NCBI GenBank assembly: GCA_947494435.1
Contig: CANLUY010000001.1
Coordinates: 610,001 to 674,000, forward strand
Direction of reading: 5' to 3'
From: an uncultured Litoreibacter sp.
GTDB lineage: Bacteria > Pseudomonadota > Alphaproteobacteria > Rhodobacterales > Rhodobacteraceae
Length of the DNA stretch: 64,000 nt
Part shown: piece after piece, positions 43,426-53,359 of the stretch
Layout of the letters: each line of letters begins with the position of its first letter
How positions within the stretch are numbered: position 1 is the first letter of the stretch
Notes under the pieces: model-generated
Told to the model about the DNA's origin: nothing
Database searches by the model: none
What the model saw: only the letters and a program-made list of their open reading frames with translations
Program-made: the position numbers and the translations under genes

Positions 43426-44984
43426 ATGATGGACCCATCAGCACGAATGGCGCTGAAGCTCTAGTCGAAACGCTGCTCGCATCGAACGTCACCGTGTGTT
43501 TCGCGAACCAAGGCACATCTGAGATGCATTTTGTAGCGGCTTTAGATACGCATCCCGAAATGCGGTGCATCCTTTGCCTGTTTGAGGGTGGCGTGACAGG
43601 CGCTGCGGATGGCTACAACAGAATGAGCGGGAACGTCGCGGGAACTCTCCTTCACCTCGGAGCGGGTTTCGCAAATTCGTGGGCAAACCTTCACAATGCG
43701 CGGAAAGCGCATTCGGGCATGGTGAATGTGGTTGGCGATCATGCAGGTTATCACTTGAAGTATGATGCGCCGCTGCAATCAGACCTCGACGGTGTGGTTG
43801 GATCAATATCGCACTGGGTCCGGCGGGCGACGGATGCCTCAATGGTCAGCCGTTTCGGGGCTGACGCAATCCAAAGCGCCCGTGACGGTAAGATCGCAAC
43901 ACTTATTCTGCAGGCTGATGCCGCTTGGGGCGAGAGTGTTGTGGGCCCAGTCGAAGCCCCAGTCCCTGTCTCTAAACGCCAGCCAGAAGCCGCGAGGATC
44001 AATGCCGCAGCTCAGGCACTGTCAAAGCCCGGCGCGGCGATGCTCGTCGGTGGACCCGCGCTTTTTGGGAAAGGCGCGGAACTGGCGGGGCAAATTTCGG
44101 AACGGACCGGTTGCCGTCTTTTGGCTCCATTCTTTGCAGCACGTATGGAGTTTGGACACGGCGCGGTGGCGTTTGAACCGCTCTATTACCCCGGGGACAT
44201 GAACGCCGAACTGTTGAAAGACATCTCAAGCATCACCTTGGTGGGGGAGAACCCGCCGGTGAATTTCTTCGCTTATCCCGGCAAACCCTCCACGCCCGAA
44301 GCACCGGGTTCCGCGATTGACCGACTTTGCCACGGCGATTGGGATATTCTAGGTACCTTGCGGGCTTTGGCAGATGCCGTCGGTGTTGATGGCACGGAAA
44401 CCGTGCAACGGATCGCCAAAGATATCCCCGAGCTTGAAGCGGGCTGCTTGACCTCAGATGGTATCGGTCGCGCCTTGGCGCGTGCCATTCCAGACGGGGC
44501 CATATTGATCAATGAAGCAATGACGGCTGGTCAAGGTATTGCACCTCAGCTCAGAGGCGCGGGGCGTCACGACCGGATCAACAATACAGGCGGATCAATT
44601 GGTCAGTGTTTGCCCAATGCATTAGGCGCATCGATTGCGTGTCCCAATCGGCCGGTCTTTGCGCTTTCCGGTGATGGGTCTGCCATGTACCAATTGCAAT
44701 GCCTTTGGACCGCTGCACGCGAAGGATTGGACATCACCGTCGTGATCATCGCCAACAAAGGCTACCAAATCCTGCATCACGAACTCGCGGCACAAGGCGC
44801 ATCTGCACCAGGGCGGAATGCCCGTGCAATGTTCGACATTGAAGACCCGCTTTTGGACTGGGTTTCGCTGGCCAAGGGACACGGTGTCAGCAGTGAACGC
44901 GTTGATACCGAAGAGGCTTTTGCCGACGCCCTTGCGCGGGCCAAGACCAATGCGGGCCCGTATCTTATTGAAGCCGTCATCTAG
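43426..44984 (+). CDS. Acetolactate synthase-like TPP enzyme with apparent N-terminal frameshift
   Basis: The reading frame from 43425 to 44984 encodes a TPP-dependent enzyme of the acetolactate synthase/benzoylformate decarboxylase type: NGAEALVETLLASNVTVCFA, the cofactor Glu in ANQGTSEMHF, and the TPP-binding GDGSAMYQLQCLWTAAREGL near the C-terminus. The best start (ATG 43426 with AAGGAA upstream) is one base out of frame and reaches a stop after 12 codons. The first in-frame start is GTG 43494, which would cut off the first strand and helix. Either a one-base indel has inactivated the gene or the sequence has an error. Confidence 0.8.
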
Positions 44985-45049
44985 TTATCTGCATCACTGC
45001 TGCGGTTGCCTGGCTGGCTGGAAAATGTCACCTCAAGGCTGGATGCTGA

Positions 45050-46216
45050 CTATGCAGCGCCGTCGCACGGGGTGGTTTTGATGTGGTGGTATGCGAAGCC
45101 AAGTGGGACCACGGCGGCGAAAAGGACGATCGCCAGCCAGATGGGTGCTTGCGCGGTCCCCGTTGCCTCCAGAAGAGCACCAGCCAAGGGAGGTGTGATC
45201 AGCATAAACGCGTAGTAAATCGTAAAGAAGACGCCCATTCCCAAGGCACGGACGTCGGGTCGCATCGCTCGGCCTGCTAACGCCATGATGACCCCAGCCG
45301 GCGCCATTCCGACGAGCCCAAAAAGTACACTCGCACTGAAGCCAGCATTAGGAACACTGAGCAATAGAAGCGCGGTAATGGCCGCACCCATACAGACCGT
45401 CAAAACGATGGTTCGTCCGCCAAAACGGTCTACGATTTGACCACATACAGCGCCGGAGATGATCATGATCCAGCTGCCGATGCTGATGATACCTGCGGCT
45501 GCGATGGTGGATTGGCCCAAGCCCTCCAAGATCTTCGGTCCAAAGGACAGGTAGATCACGTAGGCCGCATTAAAGACGCCCCAGGCCGTGGCGGCACAAA
45601 GCACCAGACGCCATTCTTTCTTTGTCATCGTCGCACGGGACCCGCCTTGAACGCGCGGCAGATCGGCGGGCGCTTGATAGAAGAGGAACACGCCAAGGGC
45701 AGCAATCAGGCAATATAATGAAGCCACCTGAAACGGAGCCTGCCAGCCGAAATGCTGGGCAAGCCAGACGTGGCCGATCTGGCCCATCGCTATCCCGAAT
45801 GGCCAGGACATCACGATGATACTCATCGCGGTTGCGATCTCGTGGCCCTCGAACCAGTCGGCGACCATCTTCGTCAGGTACAATGTCGTGAAAAGAAATC
45901 CGATCCCGGCCAATATGCGCCCTGTTCCGAGGCCCCAACTTTCGCTCGCCATAGACGATATGGCTCCGCCCAAAGCCAAAGCGCCCAAGCCAAAGACCAC
46001 CATGATGCGGTCAGACACGAAGCGTCCCCAATACCCTGCTGGCAATGCCAGTACAAATCCGGGGGCCATGAACAAACCAATCATCAGACCGATGCCGACA
46101 TAGTCGATCCCGAAGATGACGGTAAGATCATCGCCGACAGATGCCACCGTTTGAAAATGAAACCCGAGCCCGATACGCGCCAGAAACAACAGGCCAAGGA
46201 TGCGCCAGCGCATCAT
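45050..46216 (-). CDS. MFS transporter
   Basis: This 388-residue membrane protein has 12 predicted helices and the MFS loop GYWGRFVSDR between helices 2 and 3. It resembles CynX/NimT-like and oxalate/formate-like exporters; the substrate is unclear. Its start overlaps the stop of a 42-residue ORF (ATGA), so the two are translationally coupled. It is convergent with the TPP enzyme gene. Confidence 0.88.
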   Translation of the reverse strand: MMRWRILGLLFLARIGLGFHFQTVASVGDDLTVIFGIDYVGIGLMIGLFMAPGFVLALPAGYWGRFVSDRIMVVFGLGALALGGAISSMASESWGLGTGRILAGIGFLFTTLYLTKMVADWFEGHEIATAMSIIVMSWPFGIAMGQIGHVWLAQHFGWQAPFQVASLYCLIAALGVFLFYQAPADLPRVQGGSRATMTKKEWRLVLCAATAWGVFNAAYVIYLSFGPKILEGLGQSTIAAAGIISIGSWIMIISGAVCGQIVDRFGGRTIVLTVCMGAAITALLLLSVPNAGFSASVLFGLVGMAPAGVIMALAGRAMRPDVRALGMGVFFTIYYAFMLITPPLAGALLEATGTAQAPIWLAIVLFAAVVPLGFAYHHIKTTPCDGAA

Positions 46217-46341
46217 GCCCAGCCGAACCCGCGCGAAACCCGCACGTCATTCCAAAATTTGCTCATTTGGCTGATCTTGCCGCCCGTGACTTTCAGTATG
46301 CACGCGCCAGAGAAATCTTGTGCAGCTTCATAATTGGTCAT
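46213..46341 (-). CDS. 42-residue ORF coupled to the MFS transporter gene
   Basis: ATG at 46341 is preceded by AAAGGA at 8 bases, and the TGA overlaps the MFS start codon. The peptide (ending SKFWNDVRVSRGFGWA, with CILKVTGGKISQ before it) resembles the last strands of a SnoaL/NTF2-like domain. It may be a remnant of a longer gene or a leader peptide; its signals favour translation. Confidence 0.5.
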   Translation of the reverse strand: MTNYEAAQDFSGACILKVTGGKISQMSKFWNDVRVSRGFGWA

Positions 46342-46522
46342 GGAGACGTCCTTTGCGTGGTTAACTCAACACCATGAGTAAAGCGTTGGCGCTGCACCGA
46401 ATATCAGGCAAATGCAGTATTTTCTGGGTTTAGGGTGCGGTATCCGGCTACTGCATCTGCGGGATTGTTTCGCGTTTGGCCTTTGGTATCTTTGGTCTTG
46501 GACACCAGATGGATTGGACCAC

Positions 46523-47326
46523 ATGCTCGACGACCCCAAACTTAGCCCCAGAGAGCAGCAGATTGCTGAAAGTTACGCGGCCGGATGCAATTATCAGGAG
46601 ATCGCAGCAGATTTGCACATCGCGCCGACCACCGTGCGGACTCACCTTGCCACGATCTACCGGAAGCTTGAGGTCTCCTCAAAAATTGACTTAGCAGACC
46701 GTCTCAACGGACAGAACCAAGGTCCGCGCGGCAATGTGGATCATCCCGCGATCATTTCAGAACTGGCCTTGAGCCTTGAAGAAGCGCTGAGCCGTGAGAA
46801 AGCGCAGAGCGAAGTACTCCGCATTATCGGCGCGTCCCAAGGGGATTTAAACTTGGTGATGCCTGCAATTCTGCGTTACGCGCTGGACCTGTGCGACGCA
46901 GAGTTCGGCATATTGTTCGAATACCGCGGCAAGAAGCGATTCCAAGCGAGCTTCACTTTAGGCATTCCGACAGCGTTTCAAGGATGGCTCGATGACAGCG
47001 GTATCTTCGGTGTCAGCGAACATACCGGGCTTGGGCGCATGGTTTCTAATAAGACGACGGTCAACATCATAGATGTGAAATCAGAGGCGATATACCGGAC
47101 AGACGATCCGTTACGGTTCGCCACAGCAGACTTAGGCGGTGCGCGGTCTTTTGTGGCAATTCCGATGCTAGTCGCAGACCGGCTCGTCGGCGCGTTCACA
47201 GTCTATCGACAGTCGGTCCGCCCATTTTCGGAAGAGACGCTTCGGTTGGCACAGATATTCGCCGCACAAAGCGTTATCGCATTGGAAAATGCCCGTCTTA
47301 TCAGCGACAGCGGAACTGAAAGGTAA
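46523..47326 (+). CDS. LuxR-type HTH plus GAF domain protein
   Basis: The protein starts with a LuxR HTH (LSPREQQIAESYAAGCNYQE then TVRTHLATIYRKLEVSSK) and continues into a GAF sensor domain (SEVLRIIGASQGDLNLVMPA through ARSFVAIPMLVADRLVGAFT). In relatives such a GAF is normally followed by a kinase or cyclase. Here the frame stops soon after it (SDSGTER), so an output domain may be lost. ATG at 46523 is preferred; an in-frame ATG at 46412 would add 37 residues that do not look conserved. Confidence 0.75.
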   Translation: MLDDPKLSPREQQIAESYAAGCNYQEIAADLHIAPTTVRTHLATIYRKLEVSSKIDLADRLNGQNQGPRGNVDHPAIISELALSLEEALSREKAQSEVLRIIGASQGDLNLVMPAILRYALDLCDAEFGILFEYRGKKRFQASFTLGIPTAFQGWLDDSGIFGVSEHTGLGRMVSNKTTVNIIDVKSEAIYRTDDPLRFATADLGGARSFVAIPMLVADRLVGAFTVYRQSVRPFSEETLRLAQIFAAQSVIALENARLISDSGTER

Positions 47327-47527
47327 GTGCTATAACAGCCGTATAGCTGGTAATTCGGCGGTTTGACCTTGCAGCAGCGTTGTCTTAGCCAAATACGGGA
47401 CTGCGGTTCTTGAAGGGGCAGCGTTGCGCTACTTGGCCGCCAACGGACGTAAGCCACGTCGAAAACCTATCAGTCGGAGGCGATCTGGGAACGCAGACTT
47501 GCCACGCGACGTGCTCTTAAGAAGGCT

Positions 47528-49000
47528 TCATTCGCCCAAACCGTGATGAGCTGCTAGTTCAGCAAACCACTGGCCGCTCTTTTTCGGAATGCGCTCCTGC
47601 GTCTCATAGTCGACGAAGACCAGTCCGAACCTCATCCGGTAGCCCTCCGCCCATTCGAAATTGTCCATCAGTGACCACGCAAAGTAACCTTTCAAAGGAA
47701 CACCGGATTTGGCCATATCTGCCAAAACGTTCAAATGAGCAGCGATGTAATCTAGACGATCCTGATCTTCGACGACGCCGTCTTGGTCAGGTTCTGTGTT
47801 GTAGCAGGCACCGTTTTCTGTGATGTAGACCGGAGGTAGATCGTAACGGTCATAGACCTGCGTCAGCAGGTCGGCGATACCTTGGGGGACGATTTCCCAA
47901 CCGATATCGGTGCGCAGATTGCTTTCTGAGCTCGGCACAGATGTCAGGTTTAGAAATGCCGATGCTTCATCTTCATCAGAGCTGAAACGGCCCATTGCGC
48001 CGACCCCGGTCAAACCGCTGCGCTCAGCCGACGTAGAGGCGGCTTTGACCGTCGCCGGAAAGTAGTAATTGAAGCCCCACCAATCCAAGGGTTGGTGGAT
48101 GATCTCTAGATCACCTTGCTGTACACGAAGCTTGTCGCCCAACGCGTTCCAGAGCTGATTTGGGTATTCCCCTTTGAACAGTGGATCAAAGAATACGCCG
48201 TTGTTGAACTGGAACGAGCGTTCGGCAGCGTCGCGGTCAGCTTCGCTGTCGCTTGCCGGATAAATGGATTGAGCGTTGAGCACGGTACCCATGGGTATGT
48301 CTGGCCGTTCAGCTCTTGCAGCTTGAACGCTCAACCCATGTGCTAGGTTGGTGACGTGCACTGCAGCGAGTGCGGCATCTATGCTGCGTTCACCCGGGGC
48401 ATGTTTGCCAATCCAGTGACCAAGATAGGTAGAACACCAAGGTTCATTAAAGGTTGCCAGCGCATCGATCCGATCACCTAAGCGGCGCATAACGGCGGTG
48501 GTGTAATCAGCGAAGGCGTTAGCAGTTTCGCGATCCGTCCAACCCCCATAACCCGCCAACGCCAAAGGCAAATCCCAATGATAAAGGGTCGGGAACGCCT
48601 TTATCCCACGCGCCACCATTCCATCCAGAAGGCGATCGTAGAAATCCAAACCGGCCTCATTCACTTGCCCGCGCCCATTGGGAAATACACGCGGCCAGGC
48701 GATGGAGAACCGGTAAGCCTTCACGCCCATTGCCGCGATGAGGTCCAGATCCTCGTCCATTCGGTTGTAATGGTCGCAGGCAATATCGCCGTTATGTCCT
48801 TGAAACACACGGCCTGGCATATTGGAAAACGCGTCCCAGATGCTTGGACCGCGGCCATCGGTACGTGTCGCGCCTTCAATTTGGTAGGATGCGGTTGCGA
48901 CGCCCCAAACAAAATCGCTGTCAAAACGATCCGCGACGGCCTTAGGATCATGTGTCTTGGTATCAGACCATTGGGTCGCAACGGGTGAAAATGTGTTCAT
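47528..49000 (-). CDS. GH1 family beta-glucosidase
   Basis: This 490-residue cytoplasmic enzyme has both catalytic motifs of glycoside hydrolase family 1: TFNEPW (acid/base Glu186) and YITENG (nucleophile Glu395). The N-terminal FVWGVATASYQIEGA is also canonical. It hydrolyses beta-glucosides such as cellobiose imported by the adjoining ABC system. It is 10 bases downstream of the ATPase gene and ends the operon. Confidence 0.95.
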   Translation of the reverse strand: MNTFSPVATQWSDTKTHDPKAVADRFDSDFVWGVATASYQIEGATRTDGRGPSIWDAFSNMPGRVFQGHNGDIACDHYNRMDEDLDLIAAMGVKAYRFSIAWPRVFPNGRGQVNEAGLDFYDRLLDGMVARGIKAFPTLYHWDLPLALAGYGGWTDRETANAFADYTTAVMRRLGDRIDALATFNEPWCSTYLGHWIGKHAPGERSIDAALAAVHVTNLAHGLSVQAARAERPDIPMGTVLNAQSIYPASDSEADRDAAERSFQFNNGVFFDPLFKGEYPNQLWNALGDKLRVQQGDLEIIHQPLDWWGFNYYFPATVKAASTSAERSGLTGVGAMGRFSSDEDEASAFLNLTSVPSSESNLRTDIGWEIVPQGIADLLTQVYDRYDLPPVYITENGACYNTEPDQDGVVEDQDRLDYIAAHLNVLADMAKSGVPLKGYFAWSLMDNFEWAEGYRMRFGLVFVDYETQERIPKKSGQWFAELAAHHGLGE

Positions 49001-49010
49001 AAAGATGATC

Positions 49011-50141
49011 CTAGAGGCGTTGCTCAGTGGCGGCGTTGAAAATGTTCAGGGTCTCAACCGCAATTCCGACGGAGAGCGTGTCACCGGCGGAAATCTTTGT
49101 TTGACCATCGAGCCGGACGCGGAAACGTCGGCCGTCGAGCGTTGACCAGACAAGCGTGTCAGCTCCCATGGGTTCAACAATCTCGGCGGTCAGTTCAAAT
49201 GTTGCCGCACTCTGCAATTGATCGGTACCAACGATTAGGTGCTCAGGTCGCAGACCAACCGTGACATTCAGATCGCCGCCAGGCGCGCTTTGGAAAGGGT
49301 AGTCAGCGACATCAACGGACAAATCTGCAAAACTGAGTTTGGTGCCCGATAGCTTGCCATCTACAAAGTTCATGGCGGGTGCACCAATGAATTCAGCCAC
49401 ATAACGATTGGCGGGTTGATTGTAGACCGCGTCGGGCGTACCCAACTGCATGATCTTGCCGTCCTTCATGATCGCGATGCGGTCAGCAAGCGTCATAGCT
49501 TCGACCTGATCATGGGTCACGTAAATCATCGTGTTGCCCAGCTGTTGGTGGAGCAACTTGATCTCGACCCGCAGATCAGCGCGCAACTTCGCATCAAGGT
49601 TAGAAAGAGGTTCATCAAAAAGGAACACATCTACGTCCCGCACGAGCGCACGGCCAATAGCGACCCTTTGACGTTGACCACCGGAAAGGGCGGCGGGGCG
49701 ACGTTTCAAAAGCGGTTCAATCTGCAAGATTTTGGCAGCCCTTGCGATCCGCTCCTTCACCTCTGCTTTGGGCACACCGGCATTCCGCAAACCAAAGCCA
49801 AGGTTCCCCTCCACTGTCATTTGTGGATAAAGCGCGTAGCTTTGAAATACCATCCCGATGCCGCGCTCTGACGGCTCCGCCCAAGTAACGTTTTGACCAT
49901 TGATAAAAATCTGGCCGTCCGTCAGATCCAAAAGGCCAGCGATACAACTCAGGAGCGTTGACTTTCCGCAGCCCGATGAGCCGAGCAGCACGAGAAACTC
50001 ACCTGCGGCGATATCAAGGTTGAGGCCCTTAAGGACATCCACTGCGCCGAAGCTCAAGTCGAGTTCCTTGATTGACACGGATGGTTGTGACGCCGTCATG
50101 GCTGTTTGATCCAAGTTATGCAGTGCAGTTTCATGTTTCAT
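49011..50141 (-). CDS. Sugar ABC transporter ATP-binding protein (MalK/UgpC type)
   Basis: This 376-residue ATPase has Walker A GSSGCGKSTLL, VFQSYALYPQ, LSGGQRQRVAIGRAL, VFLFDEPLSNLDA and VTHDQ, followed by a TOBE domain. It overlaps the upstream permease gene by four bases and energises the beta-glucoside importer. Confidence 0.94.
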   Translation of the reverse strand: MKHETALHNLDQTAMTASQPSVSIKELDLSFGAVDVLKGLNLDIAAGEFLVLLGSSGCGKSTLLSCIAGLLDLTDGQIFINGQNVTWAEPSERGIGMVFQSYALYPQMTVEGNLGFGLRNAGVPKAEVKERIARAAKILQIEPLLKRRPAALSGGQRQRVAIGRALVRDVDVFLFDEPLSNLDAKLRADLRVEIKLLHQQLGNTMIYVTHDQVEAMTLADRIAIMKDGKIMQLGTPDAVYNQPANRYVAEFIGAPAMNFVDGKLSGTKLSFADLSVDVADYPFQSAPGGDLNVTVGLRPEHLIVGTDQLQSAATFELTAEIVEPMGADTLVWSTLDGRRFRVRLDGQTKISAGDTLSVGIAVETLNIFNAATEQRL

Positions 50142-51037
50142 CCTTTAACAGCCCCTGCTGCAATTCCGCGCACGAATAGTTTTCCTGACACGAAGTAGAT
50201 TGTCAGAGGGACAATCCCGGTCAGAAGCGTTGCGGCCATGTTGACATTGTATTCTTTGACGCCTTGTACGGCGTTGACGATGTTGTTGAGCTGAACCGTC
50301 ATCGGGTACTGATCGGGGCGCGTGTAGATCACGCCGAACAGAAAGTCGTTCCAGATACCGGTCATCTGCAGGATCAGTGCGACCATGAAAATGGGCAAAG
50401 ACATTGGGACCAGCACCCTGAAGAAAATACCCCAAAACCCTGCGCCATCGACACGCGCGGCTTTGAACAGCTCTTCGGGTAACGAGGTAAAGTAGTTGCG
50501 GAACAAGAGGGTGAGAATCGGCATCCCAAAGACGGTGTGAACCAGAACCAGCCCCCAGAGCGAACCGAATAATCCAATTTCGCGCAGTAGTATAACCAGC
50601 GGGTAAATCATCACTTGGTATGGGATAAAGGCACCAAAAATCAGAATGGTGAAGAACACCTCGGACCCTTTGAAGCGCCAGTTCGCAATCGCATAGCCGG
50701 AGATCGACGCCATAGCGATCGACAGAATAGTAGACGGCACCAGAATTTCGACTGAGTTCCAGAAGCCTCGGGATAGCCCCTCACAATTCAGCCCCGTGCA
50801 AGCAGTGAAAGCAGCCTTATGCCAAGCGTCAAACGTGATCTCCATTGGCGGGGAGAAGATGTTGCCCATACGGATTTCCGGCATGCCCTTCAACGACGTC
50901 ACAACCATCACGTAAAGGGGCAACGCGTAGTAAGCGAGGATCACGGCAAGTGTGGACCAGAGAATCACGTTTCCCTTCGTCATCACGCGGCGTGGCTTCG
51001 CGCCTCTTGCATCTGTTGGGTAGGAGATATCAGCCAT
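50138..51037 (-). CDS. Carbohydrate ABC transporter permease (MalG type)
   Basis: This 299-residue permease has six membrane helices and the EAA loop LFKAARVDGAGFWGIFFRV. ATG at 51037 has GGGAG at eight bases; the longer frame starting at 51058 would overlap the other permease gene further. Normal family length, unlike the enlarged permeases at 19092-21430. Confidence 0.92.
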   Translation of the reverse strand: MADISYPTDARGAKPRRVMTKGNVILWSTLAVILAYYALPLYVMVVTSLKGMPEIRMGNIFSPPMEITFDAWHKAAFTACTGLNCEGLSRGFWNSVEILVPSTILSIAMASISGYAIANWRFKGSEVFFTILIFGAFIPYQVMIYPLVILLREIGLFGSLWGLVLVHTVFGMPILTLLFRNYFTSLPEELFKAARVDGAGFWGIFFRVLVPMSLPIFMVALILQMTGIWNDFLFGVIYTRPDQYPMTVQLNNIVNAVQGVKEYNVNMAATLLTGIVPLTIYFVSGKLFVRGIAAGAVKG

Positions 51038-51956
51038 GTTTCTTTCTCCCGAATTCAAGGTAGGCCCAAGGGATCAGAATGACTGCAACCGACAGCAGCA
51101 TCATCGTCGAAGCCGCAAAACCTTGGCCGAGGTTTTGGTTCCCGAACATCATGTCTATGACGTATTTTGCCGGAACCTCACTGCTGATGCCCGGCCCTCC
51201 ATTGGTCTGAGCCTTCACAAGGTCATAAACCTTGATGATGCCAGACGCGATCAGTACCAGCGCCGTCACAAATACTGGGCGCATCATAGGAATGATAATG
51301 AAGACGTAGGTCCGCCATCTGGGAATGCCGTCAACGCGCGCGGCCTTCCAGATCTCTTCATCTATGCCGCGAAGACCGGCCAGCATCACAACCATGATGA
51401 AGCCTGACCCCTGCCAGACTGCCGCAATCAACACGCCATAGATGACGATGTCAGGGTTGAAGAGCGGATTGAACTCGAAGCTCTGCCAACCCAGGTCCCG
51501 AACGACCTGCTGGATGCCAAAGTCAGGGTTCAGAACCCACTGCCAGATAAGCCCGGTCACGATGAACGACAGCGCAAAGGGATAAAGGATGATGGTTCGA
51601 ATGGTGTTTTCAAAACGGATTTTCTGATCGAGCAGAGCGGCCAATACGAAGCCGATGACAAGGCTTAAGATCATCATGCAGAACCCAAAGATCAGCAGGT
51701 TCTCGACAGCAATCTGCCATTTCGGTGTGTTCCAGAGGCGTTCGTATTGCTGCAGACCTACCCATTTGTCGCTTGGCAACATCCGGGACTTCGTGAACGA
51801 GTAATACACTGTCCAAAGCGTGCAGCCGACAAAGACAAACAAAGCGGTGGCGATCATCGGAAGTGCTGCGATTTTCGCAGTCAGGTTCCGAAACAAGGCA
51901 TTAGGCCGTTGGGTTTGCATGATGGGGTTTTCTACGCTCTGGGACCATGCCGACAA
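51030..51956 (-). CDS. Sugar ABC transporter permease (MalF type)
   Basis: This 308-residue permease (or 296 from the ATG at 51920; neither start has a strong ribosome site) has six helices and the EAA loop IWKAARVDGIPRWRTYVFI. It forms the channel with the protein at 50138 and overlaps its gene by 8 bases. Confidence 0.92.
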   Translation of the reverse strand: MSAWSQSVENPIMQTQRPNALFRNLTAKIAALPMIATALFVFVGCTLWTVYYSFTKSRMLPSDKWVGLQQYERLWNTPKWQIAVENLLIFGFCMMILSLVIGFVLAALLDQKIRFENTIRTIILYPFALSFIVTGLIWQWVLNPDFGIQQVVRDLGWQSFEFNPLFNPDIVIYGVLIAAVWQGSGFIMVVMLAGLRGIDEEIWKAARVDGIPRWRTYVFIIIPMMRPVFVTALVLIASGIIKVYDLVKAQTNGGPGISSEVPAKYVIDMMFGNQNLGQGFAASTMMLLSVAVILIPWAYLEFGRKKHG

Positions 51957-51993
51957 AGTGCCGGCATGGTCATGGACAAGTCCACAGGGAGAT

Positions 51994-53232
51994 TTAGTCG
52001 GCCTGTTCGATCAGTTGCGCCATGCGCTCCTGAGCGTCAGCGGTCGACAGCGACTTGTCGTTGAAGAACTCGATAAACAAATCCCGCATTTGTTGTTCTG
52101 TATCTTGCGAGATCGCTTGCTCTGACGAAGGCAAAACGTTGCCAGACGCCAGAATATCAAGACCTTTGCGCATGCAATCGTTCGCTGTGCTCATGTCAAT
52201 GTCGCCGCGAACTGGCAAGGAGCCTTTCTTCAAGTTGAAGGCGACCTGCGCTTCTCGGCTGAACATAATTGAGGCCAGTTCCTTCTGGGCTGCAGTCACA
52301 TCTGGATCATCATGTTTTGGGAAGTAAAACGCGTCACCACCAGTTTGGATGACCTCATTCATTCCCAAGCCCGGCAAGCACGTGTAGTCCTCTCCTGCCA
52401 CCTTTTCGGCCACAGCAAATTCGCCTTGCGCCCAGTCGCCCATAATTTGGGCGCCAGCTTCACCGTTGATGATCTTGGCTGTGGCAAGGTTCCAGTCCCC
52501 CACATTGCTGTTTGCACTCAGGTTGCGTGCTGTGTCGGCTGCTTCGAAAACCTTAGCCATTGCATCGCCGCGCACGGCCTCAGCGTTCTTGTTGGCATAA
52601 ATGTCGAGCCAAAGGTCGGTGCCACCAATGGCCACCAGCAGGACGGAAAACGCCCCACGTGCCTGCCAGTCTTGTTGACCTACGACCAACGGCACCTTGC
52701 CAGCAGCTTCAAGCGCCGGGGCGGATGCTACGAATTCCTCCCAATTGGCTGGAACCGCGACGCCGGCGTCGGCGAAAGCCTTGTTCGACATCCACATCCA
52801 TTGCCACGAATGAATGTTGATTGGCACGCAGTAAACTTTTCCCTCGTAGGTGCAGCTATCAAGCAGTGACACCGGATTGATTGTGTCGCGCCAACCCTCA
52901 GCTTCCGCAACATCTGTCAGATCCAGCATCAAACCAGCTTCGACAAGCTCTTCGGCTTGGCGGCCATGGTTGAACTGTGTCGCGTGCATCGGATCGCCGC
53001 CCGTGATCCGGCTGATCATAACGGGACGGGCCGTGGAGCCACCGCCCGCGATTGCACCATCGACCCACTCGTTTTGTGACTTTTCACCAAAAACGTCGGC
53101 CAGCGCCTTCACAGCGGCTGCTTCGCCGCCCGAAGTCCACCAGTGCGTAACTTCTAATTTAACTCCCTCCGCTGCTGCAGCTGTTGCGCATAGCACGGTC
53201 GATGCGGCTAGGATTGCCTTCAAACGCCTCAT
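51994..53232 (-). CDS. Sugar-binding protein of the beta-glucoside ABC importer
   Basis: This 412-residue protein has a signal peptide (RRLKAILAASTVLCATAAAA, cut before EG) and resembles glucose/mannose-type binding proteins (VTHWWTSGGEAAAVKAL). ATG at 53232 is preceded by GGGAGGA. An open frame extends 55 codons further upstream across the operator region and is not translated in this model. First gene of the operon, controlled from the paired operators just upstream. Confidence 0.93.
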   Translation of the reverse strand: MRRLKAILAASTVLCATAAAAEGVKLEVTHWWTSGGEAAAVKALADVFGEKSQNEWVDGAIAGGGSTARPVMISRITGGDPMHATQFNHGRQAEELVEAGLMLDLTDVAEAEGWRDTINPVSLLDSCTYEGKVYCVPINIHSWQWMWMSNKAFADAGVAVPANWEEFVASAPALEAAGKVPLVVGQQDWQARGAFSVLLVAIGGTDLWLDIYANKNAEAVRGDAMAKVFEAADTARNLSANSNVGDWNLATAKIINGEAGAQIMGDWAQGEFAVAEKVAGEDYTCLPGLGMNEVIQTGGDAFYFPKHDDPDVTAAQKELASIMFSREAQVAFNLKKGSLPVRGDIDMSTANDCMRKGLDILASGNVLPSSEQAISQDTEQQMRDLFIEFFNDKSLSTADAQERMAQLIEQAD

Positions 53233-53245
53233 GTCGTCCTCCCAA

Positions 53246-53281
53246 TCTAAAACGTTATAGATTTTACTAAAACGTTTTAGT
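53246..53281. promoter_or_regulatory. Paired LacI-type operators
   Basis: ACTAAAACGTTTTAGT (53266-53281) is a perfect 16-base palindrome of the LacI/AglR type with central CG. TCTAAAACGTTATAGA (53246-53261) is a near copy with two mismatched pairs. Their centres are 20 bases apart, about two helical turns, so two repressor dimers could bind side by side. They lie just upstream of the binding-protein gene and between it and the divergent lacI-type gene. Confidence 0.75.
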
Positions 53282-53359
53282 TTCTTTTTCAAGCCCCCAG
53301 TCCTATAAAGGATTATGACGCGGGACCGAAGTCTTTGACCTCCAACTGGATGATTGAAA

